Source: Gnetum montanum
Taxonomy: Eukaryota > Streptophyta > Gnetopsida > Gnetales > Gnetaceae
Reading direction: 5' to 3'
DNA: 51,115 nucleotides
Assembly (NCBI GenBank): GCA_015680685.1
Contig: MNCI01026491.1
Coordinates: 253,019 to 304,133 of the forward strand
Both the position numbers and the translations under genes were made by a program. The notes beneath the pieces are model-generated. The model had not been told where the DNA came from. It was given only the letters and a program-made list of their open reading frames with translations, and made no database searches. Shown here piece by piece: positions 43,560-51,115 of the stretch; the stretch's first letter is position 1, and each line of letters opens with the position of its first letter.

Positions 43560-44150
43560 CCACCAAGGCTAAAACATCACATGCTAAGGGAAATAATTTC
43601 CTTGTAACAATGGAACAAGCTAAATGATCTCTTAAATAAAAGCACACATTGTTGAGCCTATACAAACTAGTCATGACTTCTCCTGCTCACAAAGATGCAC
43701 TAACTCAGTATTGACCTTGATCCCCATAAAGCAAAGACATGCCTACCAATAGTGTCGATCCACTCTATCATTGAGCAAGCTTCACTTAGGGATAATTGAC
43801 ATCAACCCATGCTCAAATTTCATGACAATGAGGTAAAGATTGACTTGCAAAATGGAGAAGTGATATTTGCACCTCTCCTCATTACCATACATGTTGGCAA
43901 GTTTAAGCTTCATCATGTTCATGTGAATGATGGAGAAACAACTAATGTGGTACCATTTTCTATTTTTGAAAAGCTAGGCTTAACTAAAAACATCCAACAC
44001 ACCACAACCATAGCATTCAAGCTATTTAATGGATCACAAGTAGTAGTGCAAGGTTCCATCTTCCTAGATTTCATAGGTGGAGAGCAGTTTCCCACATTTT
44101 CTAACTTTCTAGTGATTGAAAAGACACCTGGTTTTAACTTAATCCCATGT
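43560..44150 (+). pseudogene. Protease region of element E
   Basis: Open 43809-44183: LKFHDNEVKIDLQNGEVIFA, LLITIHVGKFKLHHVHVNDG, FEKLGLTKNIQHTTTIAFKL, FLDFIGGEQFPTFSNFLVIE, then FNLIP. It aligns with D (26719-27556) throughout and is nearly free of stops, but the active site reads Asn-Asp-Gly. The match stops abruptly at FNLI, where D continues with LGRSWL, and LINE sequence begins. Confidence 0.78.
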
Positions 44151-44159
44151 GTGGTCTCA

Positions 44160-46200
44160 TCTCCAATAAGCTCAGGTTACTAATTTTCACCAACTCTTAT
44201 CTTGAGTTGATCAATATTGCTCAATCTCAAGCTCTGTTATTAATTGGAACAAACCTTCTATCTATAGCTTTATCAATAACTATAGTCATGTGACCAACTT
44301 TAATTGGAAGCTTCTCCAAGATCAAGACATCATTAAGATCCTGGGCATTCCCTTCTACTTTAGAGGTTCTACCTCTATTCTCTGGGAGCATGTAATTTTT
44401 AGATTCAAAAGAAACTTGAAGAATGGAAGACTAAACCCCTCACTCTAGCTAGTAAGTACCTCATATGTAAATCTATATGTGTGTTTACCCATGTGTATTA
44501 CTCTTCATGTTGGGCTCCCTCCCAAGCTGCTTATCAGAAGCTTGAATGATTATTTTGTGACTTCATGTGGTCTTCTAAAGACTCTCAGAAAGGCTTCCAT
44601 TTTGTCACTTGGAATATTGTTACTCTTCCTAAGAATAAGGGAAGTTTAGGTCTTTTGAACTCATTCAAGTAAGGGATTACACTAGTTGCCAAGTGGTTGG
44701 TCCTGCATCTAGATGCCTTGGACATCATTGGGACTCTCCTCCAATTAAATCTTCAACAAGCATTTCCCAAAAATAAGCCCTTCTGGAAAAGAACCCATTT
44801 CGTAAACTGGATCCTTTTCCCACATACTATCACTATTCTTGGATCTCATGTTTTCAAAAGCATTTGAAGGGCTTGGCAAGTTCTACACCATTATATAGAT
44901 TGTACGAGTGTCATGGTCAACCTACTCTTCTCTCTAATTTGTGTCCATGGTGGTTACCTTTTTCACCTACTCCCCTTGCCATTACAAATGCTAAGGTTGA
45001 TACCTCTTAGTATTGGAAGGGAGTTATTTCTCTAAGTTGTTTTTGACTTACCGATCAATGGATATTCGAGGCTGAGTTTAATAATTTGTATGGGGAGTCT
45101 ATGACAATGCACCATTGTCTATCTTAGGTTTATACCTTCATTCAATACCATTTGCAGCTAGACAATTTAGTGCATAGTATTTTTCATGGCCTATAATGGA
45201 TTAATGGGTTGAAACTTCTATCCTACAAGCTGCATGTCCCCTTTCACCTTTTGCATGACTCATCAAGTGTCATTTAATGGTGTAACAACTTTTAGGACAA
45301 ACAAGAGTTAGAACAATTTTGGATCCCCCTCTTCCAACATATTTGGAAACTACCGACTCTTCCTAAAATTAAGTAGTTCCTCTAGTGTCTCCTCCATCAA
45401 GGTTAACCGATTGGCAAATGTCTCAAGTATCTTAGGTTTCATTGTTCCAATTGCCCTTTTTTTGGTGGTTAAGAGGACTTTACTCATGTGTTTTGGCTTT
45501 CCTCCTTCGCATAGCATGTGTGGACATGGGCTTCCAAAGTAATTTCATTGTGCAAGCTATCTTAAGATGATGTTATATTTGGCCTTTTGGCCACCATTTC
45601 TACTAATTTTAAATTTTTTTGAAAATTCATTAGGCCTATTATTCTATATTACATTTAGAAGCATAGATGTAATGTCATCTTTCAAAGGATCGATTATTCT
45701 AATAAATGTCATCTAACAATGCTAGAGAAATTATAGATATTTTTCCTCATTCCTTTCCAACTCAAATCTCAAGCATCAAAGTTCAAAATGGATATTCATC
45801 AGTTGATTCATCTTCTACAACCTTGGGAAAGACCCATGCACTCAAGCAACCCTATTTATTAAGGATCTCCACATAGAAGCTTTTCTTCTTACATTTGAGT
45901 GCAGTCTCCATACGGGGGTCTCTTTGCCTTTTATCGAGCATTATCAGCCTCGTCCAAAATTCTACCACTCTCTTGTAACAGGCTAACTGTTTGGTGGATG
46001 GTAGTTCCCTAGATTGGGTTTCTCCCTTTCAAGAACAATTATTTATGAGAATATTTCCTAGAGTTTCATCCCCAATGTTTAAGTTTTCCATATTTTTGTC
46101 TCCATGACTTAATTTGGCTTATGTATTTGACTCTCTTTTTTATTAATAAACTTCTTTTCGAGGTCTAATAAAACTTCTTTTTGGGGTACAATAGACTTTA
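44160..46200 (+). pseudogene. LINE (L1-type) reverse transcriptase, 3' half, decayed
   Basis: Plus-strand residues in several frames: SSSVINWNKPSI, DIIKILGIPFYFRG, RFKRNLKNGRLNPSL, HVYYSSCWAPSQAAYQKLE, LFCDFMWSSKDSQKGFHFVTW, NKGSLGLLNSFK. Then a zinc-binding RT-associated region (zf-RVT): HIWKLPTLPKIK and NCPFFGG...DFTHVFWLSSFA. This is the C-terminal RT plus zf-RVT layout of plant L1 elements. The polymerase core is absent, as expected for 5' truncation. It ends in A/T-rich DNA with TAATAAAC and TAATAAAAC near 46145-46170. Target duplications were not found. Confidence 0.78.
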
Positions 46201-46275
46201 TATATGAAAAAGCAACCCATAATATTGACTTTGATACTAATACAATTCAAATGTTTGATGGAACAAAGATCTTAC

Positions 46276-46596
46276 CTGCTTTAATGACATAGGAAAATTC
46301 AACTTGCAACATTCTTCCAAAGATTTCACAACTTACAAACGTCCTTCCAAGGCCTGTAGGATGTAGCAAAGGCAACTACATGTGCCCTCACTAGCCTCTA
46401 GTCTCTTAAGAACATCTCTCAAAAACTTTGGGGGAAGGTTTTCCCAACAACTTTGTTGCTCAAGAATCAGGAATGTCCTATCTTCATAAGCTACACCATG
46501 CTCTAACTTTGCTTTATGCAACTTCACATCAAAGCCTCTCTTGGAAATGCTACCAATCCCATGTTTCACATCCCCCACAAAGCCCTTAAAAGACAT
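46276..46596 (-). pseudogene. TLP: Tubby-like F-box protein gene fragment (N-terminus, F-box)
   Basis: Minus strand from ATG 46596: MSFKGFVGDVKHGIGSISKR then GFDVKL, and NLPPKFLRDVLKRLEASEGT, the signature N-terminus and F-box of plant Tubby-like proteins (MSF+.IV.DVRDGFGSLSRRSF.V; LPPELLRDVI+RLEASE). After EGT the frame slips: HVVAFATSYRPWKDVCK continues one frame over, and CCKLNFPMSLKQ in the next, matching ...HVVACA.VCR.WRE..KEIV...GKLTFPVSLKQ. The last codon abuts GTAAGATC (46275 downward), an intron donor, so the copy derives from genomic DNA rather than mRNA. The Tubby domain was not found in the window. A pseudogene by its frameshifts. Confidence 0.82.
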
Positions 46597-46599
46597 ACC

Positions 46600-47540
46600 T
46601 CCTACTTGTGAATCAACAACTACTACTTGTAGAAAGCACACTTGCTTTCAGTCCTCTTTATAGCCCAAAAAAAAATCCAAAAATCTGGGTAGAAACACTT
46701 CAATTATTCAATAAGTTCCCAAGCCTAAAAGAAAGCCTATGCTACTGGTGCCAAAATTAACCTCTAATTGAGGGATACTGTTAGCCAATTCTACCCTCTA
46801 AGTTTGAGGTGTTTCCCACATCTATCAAAATTAATCTCTCTGCAACATCATGTATTTGATCTGACTCTTATTTTGTCACACATAGAAAGGATCTCTACAG
46901 CATGAAAGAGAAAAATTGACAGATTGTTTGTACTTTTGTCTAGGTTTTGAAGGGAGAAATCTACCAAAAGAAAAAATGAGAACCGTTCAGATCCATTCCT
47001 CATTAACAAAATTCCTATTGTAAAAGAAAAAACATTGCAAAATATTGTAGTCAAATGTTGCAAAGTTTGCAGGAAGCTACAACTAGGTAAGCATGCATAA
47101 TCATGCTAAAGTGACCCGACATATGAGTATGGTAGATCGGTAGTTACCCAAAACATAAAATACCAACAAAATCTCTTAGAAATCAAAACCAAAACAAGGA
47201 AGAAATGTTGCTGCAAAAAAAACCCACTAAGTAAAACAAAAAAACCCCAATCCCAATCCCACATCCAAATTCATTACACCAAACAGAAAAAAGTAAAGAA
47301 TAAAAGAACCTAATTAGTCAAATAAATCTTCACCCAAACTGCATTGAGTCATCGATCAGGGCATAGCAACCCAAAAATCCATAATTTCTTATTAAAATTA
47401 ACATTCACCAAAAGAATATGAGCTAATTCTGGCTCAAAACAAAAGCATCCCTAGAATGGAAGTCCACCTTTTCTTGCCACTTTGCCTCTGCCTCTTGGCA
47501 CACCCCGCTATCTACCTTCTGCACTAGCCACCTACCCTTG
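46600..47540. other. Region between host-gene fragments
   Basis: No homology recognised. It may include upstream DNA of the Tubby-like fragment. Small open frames on both strands look like chance. Confidence 0.45.
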
Positions 47541-47640
47541 TCACCATGCATGCACTACCATTTTTCGCTTGCCTCTGGATGCGCTGCTACCAGCCAGTGT
47601 CACCACCATCATGCAACCAAAAACCCCCTTCTATTCAATG

Positions 47641-47960
47641 CTTGTCCGCCTATAATTCATAGGGATATAAAGTACTCCAACATTTTCATCCATGAGAAAC
47701 ACAATGACCGTGTTGCAGATGTTGTGTTATCTTTGCTGGGTCTTGTCAATTCTGATAAATCATTATCTAAGCTCCCTATTGGGACCTTTGTGGTACCAGG
47801 ATATAGACTATTACAAGCTGCATTATCTCCCCATGAAGCGTGATGTTTACAATTTTGGGGTTTTGTTGCTAAAGATTCTAAGTGGACGAAAGGTCATTGA
47901 TATGAAATATGAATCGGGAAACATTGTGGAGTGGGCTGGGCAAAAAATTAACCATGAAAT
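47641..47960 (+). pseudogene. CRINKLY4-type receptor kinase fragment
   Basis: Kinase subdomains VIb to IX: CPPIIHRDIKYSNIFIHEKH (catalytic HRDxK present), RVADVVLSLLG where the family has VADFGLSLLG, so the DFG loop reads DVV. Then LSKLPIGTF and, after a frameshift near 47790, DYYKLHYLPMKRDVYNFGVL, LLKILSGRKVIDM and GNIVEWAGQKI. The GRKAIDM...GNIVEWA and DYYRLHYLT stretch is characteristic of CRINKLY4 and its CCR relatives (plasma-membrane receptor-like kinases). Extracellular, membrane and N-lobe parts are missing. It is inactive by frameshift and by loss of DFG. Confidence 0.82.
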
Positions 47961-47999
47961 GGAAACATCAATGACCAAGTCCAAGTTCCATATGCTATG

Positions 48000-48145
48000 T
48001 AGCTTATAAGCAAGTATATAAATCCTATGCAAGCTGCCTAGGTTAGAAGCTAGCTTATAAATCTTATGACCTACCTAGGTTATAAGGTAGCTTATAAAGT
48101 TTATGCAAGATGCCTAAGGTATAAGCTAGCTTATAAAGTTTTTTT
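48000..48145 (+). repeat. AAGCTAGCTT array 3, three ~39-bp units
   Basis: Units of 39, 37 and 39 bases, each ATAAA(T/G)...TATGCAAG(C/A)TGCC then TAAGCTAGCTT. Same palindrome core as arrays 1 and 2, but a different intervening sequence. Confidence 0.8.
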
Positions 48146-48195
48146 TAATTTTAAAACATGGAAGTAAAAATAAGATGACATATTTGTAGGAAAAG

Positions 48196-48646
48196 AACAA
48201 ACAATCCCTGAAAAAATACCGCTTATGGATGAATCTTTTCTTAGGACACAAAGGATTTCTCAACTTAGAAAATACATACAATGGGCTTCTGATGAACTTG
48301 CAGAACTAGAAAAGATAGAAGAAAGCTATTAAAGGCAAGAGTATCAAGAAGAAACACAAGCCATGCCTCTTAATTTAATTAATAATAACAATAGTGAAAC
48401 TTCTCTACCTATATGTACATTTTATATTAAGATAGATAGTATAAGATCTTATCCTATAGATGCCTAAATAAATAGTGGAGTAGAACTATCCTTAGCCAAA
48501 TGGAAAGTTATTCCAACCTACCTTTGGGAAAGAAAAGAGCAAACATATGTATTCTTCAATACATAAAAGGTCCCTATGGAATATAAAGCCCAAATCCCCA
48601 TAAAAACTAAGGATAATAGGATAATAAAACTTGATGTTTTTCATTG
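48196..48646 (+). pseudogene. Probable endogenous pararetrovirus (Caulimoviridae) polyprotein fragment
   Basis: One plus-strand frame with several stops covers about 150 codons. It has an acidic coiled stretch (RKYIQWASDELAELEKIEES) and then a protease-like stretch with FYIKIDSIRS and INSGVELSLA, where pararetroviral proteases carry Asp-Thr-Gly. The order, a coat/RNA-binding tail and then an aspartic protease, fits plant endogenous pararetroviruses. The triad is altered and the frame broken, so it is inert. It is cut on the right by the element F LTR. An alternative is a gypsy protease of an unfamiliar lineage. Confidence 0.45.
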
Positions 48647-49171
48647 TGGATGAATCATGAATTTGCTAGCTGTGATATCGCAGCCATGATATCACAGCCC
48701 TGTTGTTGCAGTGGTATGCGATATTGCAACCTGCCTCAATGTCTATAAATAAGAGGCGGCTTTCCTAGTTTTAGGATCTAGTTTAGTTCCTTAGTGAAAC
48801 TCTGGNTCTACGCTTGGTAATCCTAGTGGTAGTCATGCACGAAGTCCAAGATGTGTACGGATGATCAAGGAATGGCTGCTCATCGCACTTAGGCTAGATT
48901 AGATTTTCCTACCCTTTCCCTCCTAGCTTAGTTAATATTACCTTTCATTGTCTTCAGGAGTAGCATTAGAGTAGAAACCCATCATACACCTCACTCTGGA
49001 CTAAACCATACGTGACAAATATAATACTAGTCTAGGTGGGAAGACAGTGAACTGCGACCTAACGATAACTATCTAGGTGCCACAACTAGTCCGTTTGCGG
49101 AGTTCAACTGGATCACGTGTGAAAATGCTCGTATTCGTATGGTTGAGTGTAGGGGTACCTCACACTCATCA
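48647..49171 (+). repeat. 5' LTR of element F, shortened
   Basis: 525 bases instead of 830-980. Begins near TGGATGAATCATGAATTTG, has TGATATCGC, TGATATCACAG and GCGATATTGC, and TATAAATAAG near 48743. Ends CACACTCATCA. At the single N (48806) it jumps from AACTCTGG to TCTACGCTTGG, which in element 1 are about 250 bases apart (3567 to 3818). The N therefore marks a deletion or unresolved gap. Confidence 0.85.
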
Positions 49172-49172
49172 T

Positions 49173-49190
49173 AGGTGCCGTTGCCGGGGA
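49173..49190 (+). promoter_or_regulatory. Primer-binding site of element F (tRNA-Asp type)
   Basis: AGGTGCCGTTGCCGGGGA, 16 of 18 matches to the tRNA-Asp complement, one base after the LTR. CpG sites remain intact, unlike in A and B. Confidence 0.88.
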
Positions 49191-49311
49191 CGGTGCTAGT
49201 TATCTAGATTAGTTATATCATACAAGGTCGCTGTAAAGGACTTAACGATATATCTCTTAGAAATAAGTAATTATAAAAATTCACATTCAAATTCACACAC
49301 CACTTTAAACA

Positions 49312-51115
49312 ATGCCTCTTCTACAAGATAATAATAATGCCATACTTAGTGAGGAAGTTCATTGGAGAACCAAAGAACTCTTTGATGATGAAGATTGGAG
49401 TATACAACTTGAAGTGGGAGTTTCTTATAAACATCAATGAAAACAACGTCATCCCAATACACGAAAGCCTAACTTACCCGATGACGATGAACCCCCACTA
49501 GCCACTACAAGCTTAACACAAATACAAGAGGTTGTTTGAATCTCACGTAGGCATCGTAAAGAGAGCCTTCTACCCAGGCTTGATTTAAACAACTTTCCTA
49601 AATTTTCAGGAGGCTATGACTTATATCCGCATCAACATTTGCAAGCCTTGTACGATGCCTGCACATGGAATAACATTGATAATGGGTGGCAAAAGCTTAA
49701 TCTCTTTCCTATGACACTCGTTGACTAAGTAAAAATATGCTATAGATCTTTAAAACAAAATTCAATATGACGCTGGTCAACAATGGTAGAAGCCTTTAAT
49801 GACAAATATCAAACCTACGCAAGAGTGTCAGCCTTGAGGAAAAAAATCCAAGGATGGAAACAAGCAAAACATGAACCCTTGGACATGGCCTTAGAAAGAT
49901 ATTATGCACTCTTAAACAACTTTCCAGGCCATGGGTTTTTCGAGGAAAGGCTAATGTACCATATCATTGATGGGCTGTGTAATGAAACAAGAGAGACCTT
50001 AGGAGTATATGCCCAAGGTCAACTATACGAACTACGAACCCATCAAATCCAAGAGCTTATTAAGCGGGTAGCAAAAGAAGAAGGAGAAATAGCTCGATGG
50101 GAGAGTGTTGAAAAACATCAACGGGACCAAAAAATCAACTCAACAAGGGTCCATGATCATAAAAATGAGAAATCAATCAATCTCAAGATGGAAACATCAT
50201 CTTTGCCAATACAACCAACATTAGAAGAAGCCAAGGAAAAGATCAATAAGATGTTGGAATGGATGTATCAAAAGTGTGAAGAATTTATCAACAATATTGG
50301 AGATAGAGTTTTGACAACCCAAGAAGCGGGACAAAACATTAGACATTCAGAGAAAAAGAATGAAGGGAATAAGTGCTCAACTGCCAATCATACGTATGAA
50401 TGCAACATATGCCTATAGGATCACCCCAAGGGCCAATGCCCAATATTGTTACATTTACAGGAGCATTGGGGAAGCACGTTACATCTAGAGTTCGTATAGA
50501 GATACTGTGTTCAATCACAATGGAAACAATCCCAGTCGTGGGGGAGACCACCCTTAGACTAGAGGCATCCTTCATATTATCTGAATCCAAATGCTTATCA
50601 AGTTCAACATCCTATTTCTCCAACTGGACCAATGCACTTTATCTCACCACAATACTATTTTCCACAATATTATCAGACCATACCTCCAACACAACCACCA
50701 CCTTGTGCATCTCATACTCCTCCTAACTTTCAACATTCTCATCCTTTCCCTCCCATAGTGTCACCAATTGTTCCTAAGGTGCCTGCACCACAACAACAAC
50801 CTATGAACACTACTTGTGCTAATGCTACTAATAGTAGTGAAAAGCCTCCTCAACATCAAAAGTGTCCTTTCTTTAAACATGGCCGTAAGAAGGGACAAAA
50901 CAATTCTGAGGCCACTGCATCTTCCAACTTAGCACAAGTCCCACACTGTGGTGCATCCTTACCTTTGAACCCAGTGCCTCATGTAACTTCGTCAGGGCCA
51001 CCAACTAACACTCCAACAACCATATGACCCAATGAACACAACCATGGGAGGCATCAACCCAATCCTTGCATACCATCTAACAGTCACAAATATCATAGTG
51101 GGTCAACTCATTATC
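49312..51115 (+). pseudogene. gag of element F (partly open)
   Basis: Starts MPLLQDNNNA. The gag core is open for 211 codons at 49783-50418: MVEAFNDKYQTYARVSALRK, KHEPLDMALERYYALLNNFP, GFFEERLMYHIIDGLCNETR, then a Lys/Glu-rich helix and the intact Cys pair of the knuckle CNICL, followed by a stop (TAG) and DHPKGQCP. Further on QSQWKQSQSWGRPP and a Pro-rich tail with PHVTSSGPPTNTPTT to about 51027. Only a handful of stops interrupt it, so F is the youngest copy here. Gag core and C-x2-C-x3-H-x4-C knuckle would package element RNA. Confidence 0.88.

Larger units (their letters stand above)
48647..51115 (+). mobile_element. Element F: 5' part of a gypsy element (LTR, PBS, gag)
   Basis: Runs off the right edge. 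Same family as element A: the LTR, leader (TAGTTATCTAGATTAG, TATATC), ATG context and gag are collinear with 31380-34118. It has the best-preserved PBS and gag in the window. Whether pol follows is not visible. Confidence 0.9.

Noticed and set aside
47641-47960. Functional receptor kinase gene
   Set aside because: Lacks the N-lobe, DFG is DVV, and a frameshift splits the remaining part.

Overview
The window looks like heterochromatic, repeat-rich nuclear DNA of a seed plant. It is AT-rich, nearly every coding trace is interrupted by stops or frameshifts, and most of the sequence is nested LTR retrotransposons. The primer-binding sites fit the 3' end of plant tRNA-Asp, and the host-gene fragments are plant types (Tubby-like F-box protein, CRINKLY4-type receptor kinase, CCDC124-like coiled-coil protein). 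I see no intact host gene. The species cannot be named from the sequence.

Layout. 1-4346: 3' part of a Ty3/gypsy-type element (element 1) with a long second ORF (ORF2: plant-transposon-protein domain plus coiled coil) and its 3' LTR. 4347-8864: gene-free AT-rich DNA with a cluster of GCTCATTC/GAATGAGC hairpins. 8865-10058, 22483-23866 and 26719-27556: one old gypsy element (D) split by two later insertions. 10059-22482: element B, a full-length 12.4 kb reverse-strand gypsy element with both LTRs, PBS, PPT, gag-PR-RT-RNaseH-IN, an extra 3' ORF2 and a GTAGG target duplication. 23867-26713: LTR-type insertion C2 (ATGAC duplication) carrying a CCDC124-like fragment. 27557-31379: gene-free, with a 32-bp minisatellite and an ~854-bp tandem duplication. 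31380-37231: element A, with both LTRs and an ATATA duplication, lacking pol and most of ORF2. 37761-40810: satellite arrays built on the palindrome AAGCTAGCTT, split by a solo-LTR-like insertion C1 (GTTAT duplication). 41044-44150: gag-protease of another gypsy element (E). 44160-46200: LINE reverse transcriptase 3' half. 46276-46596 and 47641-47960: Tubby-like and CRINKLY4-like gene fragments. 48000-48145: more AGCTAGCTT repeats. 48196-48646: probable endogenous pararetrovirus fragment. 48647-51115: 5' LTR and gag of element F, running off the right edge.

Elements 1, A, B and F form one superfamily: TGAT...ATCA LTRs, tRNA-Asp PBS, a GGGGG purine tract two bases before the 3' LTR, and (in 1, A and B) an ORF2 whose ATG directly follows an intron-like 3' splice site. 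B supplies the enzymes; A is a deletion derivative that kept the cis signals. The most interesting signals are the conserved acceptor (with a perfect TACTAAC branch-point match in A), a promoter-like GC-rich block upstream of ORF2 in B, the GATATC-rich U3 regions, and the AAGCTAGCTT arrays. All boundaries and similarities were read by eye; no alignment or database search was run.
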